DNA from: Firmicutes bacterium UBA5420
GTDB lineage: Bacteria; Bacillota; Limnochordia; Darwinibacteriales; Darwinibacteriaceae
Direction: 5' to 3'
Assembly (NCBI GenBank): GCA_002409455.1
Contig: DHNI01000138.1
Coordinates: 24,178 to 54,359 of the forward strand
Length of the DNA stretch: 30,182 bases
Below are positions 22,100 through 29,744 of this stretch, one piece after another (position 1 is the first letter of the stretch; every line of letters starts with the position of its first letter). The position numbers and the translations under genes were made by a program. The notes beneath the pieces are model-generated. The model was not told the origin of the DNA and made no database searches. It saw only the letters and a program-made list of their open reading frames with translations.

Positions 22100-23299
22100 C
22101 TACTTCAACACCTTCGCAATCTGCTCTAGCGACCAGTCAATCTCTTCCTTCGTGATCGTCAAAGGAGGAGCAAACCGAATGGTGTAGTCATGGGTTTCTT
22201 TGCACAAAAGACCAAGTTCCATGAGTCGCTCACAGAAAGGCCTAGCTTTACCATGCTCTTGCTTAATCTCCACACCAATCAGCAAGCCCTTGCCCCGAAT
22301 TTCTGCAACTAGAGGGCTTTGGATCTTCTCTAGGCCTTCCCTAAAGTACTGCCCAAGGGTAAAGGCTTTCTCTACGAGGTTTTCTTCTTCCAGAACCTCC
22401 AGAGCCGCCTGGCCCACAGCCGAACCTAATGGGTTTCCACCAAAGGTAGAACCATGATCACCAGGCCCAAAGACATCCATAACGTGATTGGCAGATAGCA
22501 TGGCTGATACCGGATATACGCCGCCGCCAAGAGCCTTGCCTAAGAGGAGCACATCCGGTTTGGCCTCTTCATACTGGTAGGCAAAGAGTTTACCAGTTCG
22601 ACCAAGACCCGTCTGGATCTCGTCTAGCATCATCAGCACATTATGCAAAGTGGCAAGCTGGCGCATTTTAGCCAGATACCCTTCAGGGGGAACCAACACT
22701 CCGCCCTCACCTTGAATGGGTTCAGCCAAGATAGCCACTGTGTTTTTGGTGATGGCCTTTTCTAGGGCATCGCCATCGCCAAAAGGTACACTGATAAAAC
22801 CCGGTGTATAAGGGCCAAATCCATAGCGATACTGCTCTTCCGTGGAAAAGCTCACAATCGTTACGGTGCGGCCATGAAAGTTGTTGTCGCAAACGATAAT
22901 CTCACCTTGGTTCTCAGGCACACCCTTCTTGACAAGGCCCCATTTGCGGGCTGCCTTAAGGGCGGTCTCTACAGCTTCGGCACCTGTGTTCATAGGCAAA
23001 GCTTTCTCGAAACCTGTCATCTGACACAGCTTCTTTAAAAAGCGCCCCATTGTCTCGTTGTGAAAAGCCCTGGAAGTCAATGTGATCTTGCCTGCTTGCT
23101 CCACAAGGGCTCCGATGATCTTCGGATGCCTGTGTCCTTGGTTTAGAGCAGAATAGGCTGAAAGCATATCCAAGTACTTCTTGCCCTCTACATCATGTAC
23201 CCACACCCCTTCTCCCTTTTCGATAACAATAGGAAGGGGATGGTAGTTATTTGCACTATAGCATTCGACATCTTGGATGAACGCAGCGGTCCGCTCCAC
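22100..23299 (-). CDS. rocD: Ornithine aminotransferase
   Basis: PLP enzyme that converts ornithine and 2-oxoglutarate to glutamate semialdehyde and glutamate, linking arginine catabolism to proline and glutamate. The 399-residue product has the class III aminotransferase signature: NTGAEAVETALKAARKW, NNFHGRTVTIVSFS, AEPIQGEGG, LDEIQTGLGRTGKLFA and the PLP lysine Lys255 in LLLGKALGGGVYPVSA. The N-terminal ANNYHPLPIVI and the YGFGPYTPGF segment are typical of OAT rather than acetylornithine or GABA transaminases. GTG 23299 is preferred because AAGGAG ends 9 bases before it; the ATG at 23308 directly abuts that element. It lies 20 bases after the cyclic-DPG synthetase-like gene and is co-transcribed with it. 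Confidence 0.96.
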   Translation of the reverse strand: MERTAAFIQDVECYSANNYHPLPIVIEKGEGVWVHDVEGKKYLDMLSAYSALNQGHRHPKIIGALVEQAGKITLTSRAFHNETMGRFLKKLCQMTGFEKALPMNTGAEAVETALKAARKWGLVKKGVPENQGEIIVCDNNFHGRTVTIVSFSTEEQYRYGFGPYTPGFISVPFGDGDALEKAITKNTVAILAEPIQGEGGVLVPPEGYLAKMRQLATLHNVLMMLDEIQTGLGRTGKLFAYQYEEAKPDVLLLGKALGGGVYPVSAMLSANHVMDVFGPGDHGSTFGGNPLGSAVGQAALEVLEEENLVEKAFTLGQYFREGLEKIQSPLVAEIRGKGLLIGVEIKQEHGKARPFCERLMELGLLCKETHDYTIRFAPPLTITKEEIDWSLEQIAKVLK

Positions 23300-23319
23300 A
23301 GAAATCATCTCCTTGCTTT

Positions 23320-24660
23320 CTAGCCCAGATTATGCTTTTTCATGAAATCGGTCAGAACTTCACTGAAATTCGGTGAACCAATTTCTTGCAGGTCATAGTA
23401 TACTCGGGTGTTAGGCTGTTTGATCTTGACAATCCGATTTAAGTCAATAGGAGTGCCTATGATCACCGAATCACATTCTACGTTAGCGATGGTGGCCTCA
23501 AGGTCAGCCCTTTGTTGATCGCTGTAGCCCATAGCAGGAAGGAGGTCACCTATATGGGGGTATGCCTCGTATGTTTCTGCCAGTTTACCCACTGCCTGTT
23601 CGCGAGGATTGATGATCTCTGCCGCTCCATATTTCTGCGCAGCAATGGTTCCGGCACCGAGTTTCATTTCGCCATGGGTTAAGGTCGGGCCATCTTCTAC
23701 GATGAGCACTCTTTTTCCTCTGATTAAATCAGGATCATCCACCCGAATGGGCGATGCGCCGTCAATCACTATTGCTCCCGGATTCACTTTGCGAATATTA
23801 TTGCGTACCAGCTCGATGCCCTCAGGAGATGCGCTATCCATCTTGTTAATCACAACGACATCGGCAATACGCATGTTTACTTCACCAGGATAATAAGCGA
23901 GCTCGTGCCCTGCTCGGTGGGGATCAGCCACGGTGATCATCAGATCAGGCTGATAAAATGGGAAGTCGTTATTACCGCCGTCCCATAAAATCACGTCACA
24001 GCCTTCAGGATCGTTTTCGGCTTCCCGTAGGATGGCTTCATAATCGACGCCGGAATAAATTACATTACCCCGCTCAATATGGGGCTCATACTCTTCCATT
24101 TCTTCAATCGTGCACTTATGTTTGGCCAAATCAGCAATGGTGGAGTAGCGCTGTACCTTTTGGGCAGCTAGATCACCGTAGGGCATAGGATGCCGGATAG
24201 CAACCACTTTTAGCCCCTGCTTCATAAGATACTCTGCCACCGTGCGAGATGTCTGGCTCTTGCCGGTGCCTGTCCGCGTAGCACATACGGCCACAACAGG
24301 TTTCTTACTCTTGATCATGGTCTGTCTAGGCCCCATGAGAATAAAGTTGGCCCCAGCGGCATTGACCACAGAACTTAAGTTCATGAGATCAACATAGTGT
24401 ATATCGCTGAAGGAAAAGATGCAATCATCAACATTATGTTTCTTGATAAGGTCTACAAGTTCGGCTTGCTCATAAATGGGAATTCCATTTGGATAGAGCT
24501 TTCCGGCCAGCTCCGGTGGATATTGACGTCCATGAATGTCAGGAATTTGTGTGGCAGTGAAAGCTACTACATTATACTGCTCATTATCCCGGTAATACGT
24601 GTTGAAGTTGTGGAAATCCCTGCCTGCTGCTCCGATAATGATAACATTAATCTTTGACAT
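23320..24660 (-). CDS. Cyclic 2,3-diphosphoglycerate synthetase-like P-loop GTPase (COG2403)
   Basis: A 446-residue protein of the family that includes the methanogen enzyme making cyclic 2,3-diphosphoglycerate; in bacteria the role is unproven. It has an N-terminal Rossmann-like domain (IIIGAAGRDFHNFN, residues 8-20), then a P-loop ATRTGTGKSQTSR with the core at 129-137, the switch-like WDGGNNDFPF (226-235) and the nucleotide-base motif NKMD (272-275). The C-terminus closes with VIIGTPIDLNRIV. ATG 24660 has GAGGAGG 6 bases upstream. It is the first gene of a two-gene operon with rocD, preceded by a long leader with a good promoter. The pairing with ornithine aminotransferase suggests a role in amino-acid catabolism rather than thermoprotection; that is inference. 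Confidence 0.88.
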   Translation of the reverse strand: MSKINVIIIGAAGRDFHNFNTYYRDNEQYNVVAFTATQIPDIHGRQYPPELAGKLYPNGIPIYEQAELVDLIKKHNVDDCIFSFSDIHYVDLMNLSSVVNAAGANFILMGPRQTMIKSKKPVVAVCATRTGTGKSQTSRTVAEYLMKQGLKVVAIRHPMPYGDLAAQKVQRYSTIADLAKHKCTIEEMEEYEPHIERGNVIYSGVDYEAILREAENDPEGCDVILWDGGNNDFPFYQPDLMITVADPHRAGHELAYYPGEVNMRIADVVVINKMDSASPEGIELVRNNIRKVNPGAIVIDGASPIRVDDPDLIRGKRVLIVEDGPTLTHGEMKLGAGTIAAQKYGAAEIINPREQAVGKLAETYEAYPHIGDLLPAMGYSDQQRADLEATIANVECDSVIIGTPIDLNRIVKIKQPNTRVYYDLQEIGSPNFSEVLTDFMKKHNLG

Positions 24661-25011
24661 AAACTACCTCCTCGTTTTTTAAACAATCTGCATTCCCCAT
24701 GAAGCTTCATTCAATTGTAGGCGATGGCTATCAGGCGTAATCGTAGTAGCCTGGGTCACCTCCTTGTCATCCGCTCGTTCTACTTGCCACGGAAGATACC
24801 GAAAGTAAGCGTCAATTGTAATAAGTAATTATTCTGCACTCCTTGTATAATTATAAACAAGCTTCGTAGAAAATTTATATTTTGCACTTAAATATTACCA
24901 TTTTTCGTAGGACTATTCAAGGAAAATCCCTAATTTTGCCTGTAATCGCCGAGGTTCTCTTTGCCGAAGGAGTTGTGTAAGACTATGGCTGCTTATGCGA
25001 TGATATGACGT
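24661..25011. other. 351-base region between serC and the GTPase gene: leader and promoter
   Basis: Apart from the promoter at 24892-24920, the minus strand carries a leader of about 225 bases before the GTPase start. It contains an internal AAGGAGGTGA (full anti-SD match, near 24755) with no ATG, GTG or TTG at normal distance, and an open frame of about 49 codons after a TAA (roughly 24810-24680, containing YFRYLPWQVERADDKEVTQ) that lacks a standard start codon until a GTG directly abutting AAGGAG. A second open frame (GTG near 24839, 19 codons) overlaps it. This could be a decayed or frameshifted small gene. I do not see a known riboswitch. The remaining bases up to the serC terminator hold nothing I can identify. 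Confidence 0.35.
24892..24920 (-). promoter_or_regulatory. Promoter of the GTPase-rocD operon
   Basis: On the minus strand TTGAAT (complement of 24915-24920), a 17-base spacer ending in TGG, and TAATAT (complement of 24892-24897): both elements match 4 of 6 positions and an extended -10 TG is present. Confidence 0.55.
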
Positions 25012-25037
25012 AAAAAGGCTACCCGAGTGGGGTAGCC
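25012..25037 (-). terminator. Intrinsic terminator of serC
   Basis: GGCTACCC (25017-25024) pairs perfectly with GGGTAGCC (25030-25037) around a 5-base loop; on the minus strand five T residues follow. It begins 22 bases after the serC stop. Confidence 0.92.
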
Positions 25038-25059
25038 TTCCTTCATTGGATTTCTGGCA

Positions 25060-26142
25060 TTAGTTTTTCGCCTTGAACTCCAGCATAAATTCGCGCAGGG
25101 CTTCACACGATTCAACCGGTACCGCATTATAAATCGAGGCACGACAGCCACCGATAGAGCGGTGTCCATTCAGACCCACGAAGCCTTTTGTTTTTGCTTC
25201 AGCCAAGAACGTCTTCTCCAGTTCTTGTGAGGCTAAGTTAAAGGTGACATTCATCAAGGAGCGGCTTGCTTTCTCGGCATGACCTATATAAAAACCATTA
25301 CTCTGGTCTATGGCATCATAGATCATGGTTGCCTTAAGTTCGTTTAGTTTTTCGATCGCTTTCACTCCGCCATATCTCTCAACCCAGCCTAGTACCTTGC
25401 CGAGTAAGTAAATGCCGAAGGTAGGTGGCGTGTTATACATGGAATTCTTAGAGGCGTGGGTGTTATAGTTGAGCATGGTTGGCATGTTCTTAGGACTGCG
25501 TTCTAGCAAATCCTTACGAATAATCACCACAGTAACTCCCGATGGCCCTAAGTTCTTCTGTGCCCCAGCGTAAATCACACCAAATTGATTGATATCAAGG
25601 GATTTCGATAAAATGTCACTCGACATATCGGCTATCAACGGGACATCTCCGGTATTAGGGAACTGCTTCCATTGGGTTCCATAAATCGTGTTGTTGGACG
25701 TAACATGTACATAGGCCTCGTCTGATCCAAGATCAAGATCGGCCAAAGCAGGGATATAGTTATGCTTCTTATCCGCACTGTTGCCTCCTACCTTGGTCTC
25801 GCCCTCTTTCTTTGCTTCATCCAAAGCCTTTTCGGACCAAACCCCGGTAATAATGTAATTTGCTGCTTTACCCTCTGGCAACAGATTCATGGGAATCATG
25901 CTGAACTGCTGGCTGGCGCCACCTTGCACAAATAATACTTCGTAGTCTTCTGGAATGGCGAGGAGTTTTCGCAACAACTCCTGGGCACCATTATGGACAG
26001 CCTCATAATCTTTGCTCCTGTGGCTCAGTTCCATGACAGACATACCTGTACCGTTAAAGTCCAGTAATTCGGCCTGGGCCTCCTTTAAAACGTCCAGCGG
26101 TAATGCTGCTGGTCCCGCGTTAAAATTGAAAGCTCTTTTCAT
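25060..26142 (-). CDS. serC: Phosphoserine aminotransferase
   Basis: PLP enzyme of serine biosynthesis: 3-phosphohydroxypyruvate plus glutamate gives phosphoserine. The 360-residue protein begins with the hallmark FNFNAGPAALPLDVL, has MELSHRSKDY, FVQGGASQQFSMIPMNLL, VTSNNTIYGTQW and the PLP lysine Lys196 in GAQKNLGPSG, followed by GGCRASIYNAVP near the end. AAGGAGG lies 13 bases before ATG 26142, and a second AAGGA is adjacent. It is divergent from serA, from which it is separated by 283 bases holding both promoters, and it ends at a strong terminator. No phosphoserine phosphatase gene is nearby. Confidence 0.97.
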   Translation of the reverse strand: MKRAFNFNAGPAALPLDVLKEAQAELLDFNGTGMSVMELSHRSKDYEAVHNGAQELLRKLLAIPEDYEVLFVQGGASQQFSMIPMNLLPEGKAANYIITGVWSEKALDEAKKEGETKVGGNSADKKHNYIPALADLDLGSDEAYVHVTSNNTIYGTQWKQFPNTGDVPLIADMSSDILSKSLDINQFGVIYAGAQKNLGPSGVTVVIIRKDLLERSPKNMPTMLNYNTHASKNSMYNTPPTFGIYLLGKVLGWVERYGGVKAIEKLNELKATMIYDAIDQSNGFYIGHAEKASRSLMNVTFNLASQELEKTFLAEAKTKGFVGLNGHRSIGGCRASIYNAVPVESCEALREFMLEFKAKN

Positions 26143-26194
26143 ATCCTTCGACTGCCTCCTTATAATACTTGACCTTTTGCCTTAATCCTACCAC

Positions 26195-26203
26195 ATTGTA
26201 CCA
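26195..26203 (-). promoter_or_regulatory. Extended -10 promoter of serC
   Basis: On the minus strand TGGTACAAT matches TGnTATAAT with one mismatch and lies about 53 bases before the serC start. The -35 region is weak. Confidence 0.45.
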
Positions 26204-26229
26204 AAATAAGAAACAACAGTTCTTTGAGC

Positions 26230-26246
26230 TTAACATGAACTTAACG
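26230..26246. promoter_or_regulatory. Tandem TTAACA/TTAACG repeat between serC and serA
   Basis: TTAACA (26230-26235) and TTAACG (26241-26246) have an 11-base period, the spacing of PhoP-type response-regulator boxes. They lie about 30 bases upstream of the serC -10 element. A similar pair occurs at 4847. Confidence 0.3.
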
Positions 26247-26372
26247 GAGGGAAAGTTTTGAAAAGCTACGACGATACGCTGGGGCAACGGTGGAAAATGG
26301 GAGATTAGGTGGAGAATTTGATCAAGATTCGTTGTATCGCATGCCTTTGGCATTTTTTACAATGGACTTTTA

Positions 26373-26381
26373 TGTTATAAT
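26373..26381 (+). promoter_or_regulatory. Extended -10 promoter of serA
   Basis: TGTTATAAT is a perfect extended -10 element; the -35 region is only a T-run (TTTTTT) 17 bases upstream. It lies 44 bases before the serA ATG. A small hairpin ATGCC-TTT-GGCAT followed by T residues precedes it (about 26341-26358). Confidence 0.6.
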
Positions 26382-26425
26382 AGTAACAGGAGTGACAAAT
26401 TTTGCTTCAGAAAAGGAGAATGCTA

Positions 26426-27361
26426 ATGTTTCGCGTATTAGTCTCGGACAAGATTGCCAAGGAAGGGTTATCACCTCTTCTCGAAAGTGATCAGATTGCC
26501 GTTGTGGAGAAGAACGTCAATGCTGCTGATGACCTGGATACGTATGATGCCTTGCTAGTGCGCAGCGCGACTAAAGTCACTGATGAAGTCATGAGCAAAA
26601 TGCCCAATCTCAAGATTATTGGCAGAGCTGGGGTTGGTGTGGACAATATTGATATTCCTGCAGCTACCAAAAGGGGAATCAACGTCGTTAACGCCCCTGC
26701 AGGAAACACCATTGCCACAGCCGAGCTCACCTTCGCGCTGATGCTAGCTTTAACCCGCAAGGTCTGCCGAGCCAACGAATCGATCCGAAACGAAGAGTGG
26801 AATCGTTCCGCGTTCCAAGGCACCGAGCTATACGGAAAGACTTTAGGCATTATTGGTTTCGGCCGCATCGGCAAAGAAGTTGCCAAGCGGGCTCGGGCCT
26901 TTCAGATGAACGTCATCACCTGTGATCCGCTCCTCACCGAGGAAGAGGCGGAACTGCGCGGTGTAACCCGATGTGAACGTGCCGAAATCTTGCGCACAGC
27001 GGATATTATTACATTGCATCTACCAGCCACACCTGAAACGAAGAATCTCTTGAATGCCGAAACCCTGCAAACAACCAAACCTGGGGTGATGATCATCAAC
27101 GCCGCCCGCGGTTCGCTCATTGACGAAGTAGCTCTCAAGCACTACTTAGAAATCGGCCATGTAGCTGGGGCAGCTATGGATGTATATACCCAGGAACCAC
27201 CAGAGAGCTACGATCTAGTTAAGATGGATCAAGTCGTTGGAACACCTCATATCGCTGCATCCACCAAGGAAGCCCAGCTTAAAGTTGCTTTCGTTGTGGC
27301 CGAAGAGGTTCTTAACTTCGCAAACGGCAAACCCGTGGAAAACAGTGTCAACTTTAAATAG
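26426..27361 (+). CDS. serA: D-3-phosphoglycerate dehydrogenase, short form without ACT domain
   Basis: First step of serine synthesis: NAD-dependent oxidation of 3-phosphoglycerate. The 311-residue protein has the NAD-binding GFGRIG (144-149), the catalytic Arg228 (NAARGSLID), Glu257 (TQEPPE) and His275 (TPHIAAST), and GRAGVGVDNID near the N-terminus. It ends shortly after the last catalytic helix with VENSVNF, so it lacks the ASB and ACT domains that mediate serine feedback in longer enzymes; allosteric inhibition by serine through ACT is not expected. ATG 26426 has AAGGAG 7 bases upstream; the frame opens at 26402. It is followed by the DUF1015 gene after 29 bases. Confidence 0.96.
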   Translation: MFRVLVSDKIAKEGLSPLLESDQIAVVEKNVNAADDLDTYDALLVRSATKVTDEVMSKMPNLKIIGRAGVGVDNIDIPAATKRGINVVNAPAGNTIATAELTFALMLALTRKVCRANESIRNEEWNRSAFQGTELYGKTLGIIGFGRIGKEVAKRARAFQMNVITCDPLLTEEEAELRGVTRCERAEILRTADIITLHLPATPETKNLLNAETLQTTKPGVMIINAARGSLIDEVALKHYLEIGHVAGAAMDVYTQEPPESYDLVKMDQVVGTPHIAASTKEAQLKVAFVVAEEVLNFANGKPVENSVNFK

Positions 27362-27390
27362 TAATTCTAAAAGGAGGCTCACAATACAGT

Positions 27391-28626
27391 ATGGCTATGA
27401 TTAAACCGTTCAAGGCTCTAAGGCCGCGCAGTGATTTAGCTGATCAAATTGCTGCTTTACCTTATGATGTAATGAACTCTAGTGAAGCGCAGGAAATGGT
27501 AAAGGGAAACAACTATTCGTTTCTACGCATAGATCGAGGCGAAATCAACTTCCCCGATCTACCCGATCCCCATGAACCTAAGGTATATGCTAAAGCTAGG
27601 GAAATCCTCGATGATATGGTAGCAAAAGGGCACTTCGTCCAGGATAAGACGGACTGTCTATACATTTATCGTCAAATCATGGATGGCAGGGCTCAGACCG
27701 GATTAGTGGCTTGCACCTCCATTGATGACTACAATAACAACATCATTAAAAAGCATGAGTTCACAAGGCCCGATAAAGAACAAGATCGTATCGATCACAT
27801 TAAGGCCCTACATGCCCAGACCGGCCCCATTTTCCAAACCTATCGCGACAACGCTCAGATTGTGCGCGTCATCAACGAATGGATTGACGATCACAAACCT
27901 GTGTATGAATTTGAAGCACACAATGTTGAGCATATTTGCTGGGTTGTGGATTGCCCCAAAACGATTCAGACCTTGGTAGAACTCTTCGGTGACGTCCATT
28001 ACCTTTATATTGCCGACGGGCATCATCGCTCTGCAGCAGCCTTTCACGTTGGCATGGAAATGCGCAAGCAAAATCCCGACCCAACGGCCGAATTCAACCA
28101 CTTTTTATCGGTCATCTTCCCCGCTTCTGATCTGAAGATTTGGCCCTACAACCGTTTGGTTGTAGACCTAAACGGCAATTCCGAAGAAGATTTCTTAAAG
28201 CAGGTTAAAGAGAGCTTTGTGGTGGAAAAAGCTCCCGTCTCTCCTTTCGAACCAGAGCAAAGACATGTTTATGGAATGTACTTAAGCGATACATGGTATA
28301 AACTGACTCCGAAGCAAGGAGTAGTAGATACAAAGGATATCATCAAAGATCTCGATGTGGCGGTACTTCAGGATCATCTCCTACAGCCCATTCTCAACAT
28401 CCAAGATCCCCGCCGCGATGAACGAATCGAATTCGTAGGGGGAATACGAGGCGTTCAAGAGCTAGAACGCCGAGTCAAGGCCGATATGAAGGTCGCTTTC
28501 TCCATGTACCCCACCTCCATTGAGGAAATTCTTGAGGTGGCCGACAGCAACCAGGTTATGCCACCTAAGTCAACCTGGTTCGAGCCCAAGCTACTAAGTG
28601 GACTTTTTATTCATAAGCTCACCTAG
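27391..28626 (+). CDS. DUF1015 family protein
   Basis: A 411-residue cytoplasmic protein covering the full DUF1015 family length. Conserved parts are IKPFKALRP and AALPYDVMN at the N-terminus, a basic-acidic patch KHEFTRPDKEQDR (121-133), the motif YIADGHHRSAAA with Asp209-Gly-His-His-Arg213, and the C-terminal MPPKSTWFEPKLLSGLF. The function is not established. The DGHHR motif resembles that of ParB/sulfiredoxin-fold serine kinases such as SerK and SbnI, and the gene follows serA directly (AAGGAGG 13 bases before the ATG) with serC next to it, so a role in serine or phosphoserine metabolism is a reasonable inference. A terminator follows. Confidence 0.93.
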   Translation: MAMIKPFKALRPRSDLADQIAALPYDVMNSSEAQEMVKGNNYSFLRIDRGEINFPDLPDPHEPKVYAKAREILDDMVAKGHFVQDKTDCLYIYRQIMDGRAQTGLVACTSIDDYNNNIIKKHEFTRPDKEQDRIDHIKALHAQTGPIFQTYRDNAQIVRVINEWIDDHKPVYEFEAHNVEHICWVVDCPKTIQTLVELFGDVHYLYIADGHHRSAAAFHVGMEMRKQNPDPTAEFNHFLSVIFPASDLKIWPYNRLVVDLNGNSEEDFLKQVKESFVVEKAPVSPFEPEQRHVYGMYLSDTWYKLTPKQGVVDTKDIIKDLDVAVLQDHLLQPILNIQDPRRDERIEFVGGIRGVQELERRVKADMKVAFSMYPTSIEEILEVADSNQVMPPKSTWFEPKLLSGLFIHKLT

Positions 28627-28647
28627 TTTGGTGTAGCAACGAAAGCT

Positions 28648-28690
28648 GGAGGGTGCCCGTGCAAAAATAAGCATAGGCATCCTCCATTTT
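28648..28690 (+). terminator. Terminator of the serA-DUF1015 operon
   Basis: GGAGGGTGCC (28648-28657) pairs with GGCATCCTCC (28676-28685) with one G-U pair, and GTGC/GCAT extend the stem inside a mismatch; ATTTTC follows. It lies between convergent genes and overlaps the region after the stop of the opposing permease gene. Confidence 0.75.
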
Positions 28691-29731
28691 CTAGGTCTTT
28701 TGTTTCCTCTGCAACAGTACTGCAAGAACAACAATCAACCCTTTAAAAGCTTCACGCAGAAATGGCGGCACACCAAAAAGGTTAAGCAGATTATTCATCA
28801 CAGCAATAATCAGCATACCCATAAATGTGCCTAGAATTGTGCCTCGACCACCGGCCATACTGGTTCCACCCACAACGGTGGCAGCAATGGCATCCATTTC
28901 CATGCCACTACCGGCATTGGCGTAGTCCATAGAGCCGATGCGAGCCACTTGAACAATAGCTGCTATAGCCACTAAGACGCCCATGAGGGAGTAGACTCTC
29001 GTCTTAACTCTGTTTACATTAACCCCTGAGAGCTGGGCAGCCCTCTCGTTAGAACCAACGGCAATGACCTGCCGCCCAAAGGTGGTGCGTTTGGAAATGT
29101 AGTGCAAGACGATGGCAATGATGGCCCAATAGACAATGGGCATAAACATCAGGCCACCGATCTGCAAATTGCTGATCTGCAAGAAACCCCTAGGAACCCG
29201 GGGATTGTAACCTTGCATAAAGTGCTGTGTGACGCTTCTAAAGATCTTCATGGCACCTAGTGTTGCGATAAATGGGGCAATGCGCCCCCTAGTAATCAAA
29301 AGCCCGATGCCGGTACCCAAGACATAGCCCATGACTAGTGCTAGCACAATAGCAATGATGTAAGCCGCAACGCCAGTAATCCCGAACAGGCCTAAAATCC
29401 CCCCTGCCCCAGTGTCGATTAAGGTCATCATGACGGCCCCTGTAGCCACTAAGGTGGAGCCTACGGCCAAGTCAATTCCGCCTGTAATGATCACAAAGGT
29501 CATGCCCAAGGCTACAATGCCTACACCGGCGTTATTGCGCAAAATGTTGATCCAATTGCGAAACCAGGCTCCAAACCACTGGCCAAAGGATGCATAATCA
29601 AAACCAAGTACCAACGTCTGCAACACAATAAGCAGGAGTAGAACAAGTGCAATGCCAACATGAGAATCAGCGGCCCTTGCTTCCATTAATCTATGTATAA
29701 AGCTCTTCTTTTTACCCTTCGCTGCCTGCAT
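28691..29731 (-). CDS. Ribose-type sugar ABC transporter permease
   Basis: A 346-residue inner-membrane permease of the RbsC/MglC/YtfT group (BPD_transp_2). About ten hydrophobic helices are visible. Signature segments are GMTFVIITGGIDLAVGS, TRGRIAPFIATLGAM, GSNERAAQLSGVNVNRVK (the loop that contacts the ATPase) and the family's VVGGTSMAGGRGTILGTF. ATG 29731 has GGGGGG 8 bases upstream. The ATPase gene precedes it by 13 bases; the substrate-binding protein is probably further upstream, beyond the window. The substrate is a sugar or related polyol, not predictable from the permease alone. Confidence 0.95.
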   Translation of the reverse strand: MQAAKGKKKSFIHRLMEARAADSHVGIALVLLLLIVLQTLVLGFDYASFGQWFGAWFRNWINILRNNAGVGIVALGMTFVIITGGIDLAVGSTLVATGAVMMTLIDTGAGGILGLFGITGVAAYIIAIVLALVMGYVLGTGIGLLITRGRIAPFIATLGAMKIFRSVTQHFMQGYNPRVPRGFLQISNLQIGGLMFMPIVYWAIIAIVLHYISKRTTFGRQVIAVGSNERAAQLSGVNVNRVKTRVYSLMGVLVAIAAIVQVARIGSMDYANAGSGMEMDAIAATVVGGTSMAGGRGTILGTFMGMLIIAVMNNLLNLFGVPPFLREAFKGLIVVLAVLLQRKQKT

Positions 29732-29744
29732 CTTTACTACCCCC

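Noticed and set aside
26341..26358. ATGCC-TTT-GGCAT hairpin with T-run as a terminator or attenuator before serA
   Set aside because: The stem is only 5 bp and it lies upstream of the serA -10 element, with no plus-strand gene before it to terminate.
26290..26490. 66-codon ORF overlapping the serA promoter and start
   Set aside because: It runs through the perfect extended -10 element and into serA in another frame, and its composition is not protein-like.
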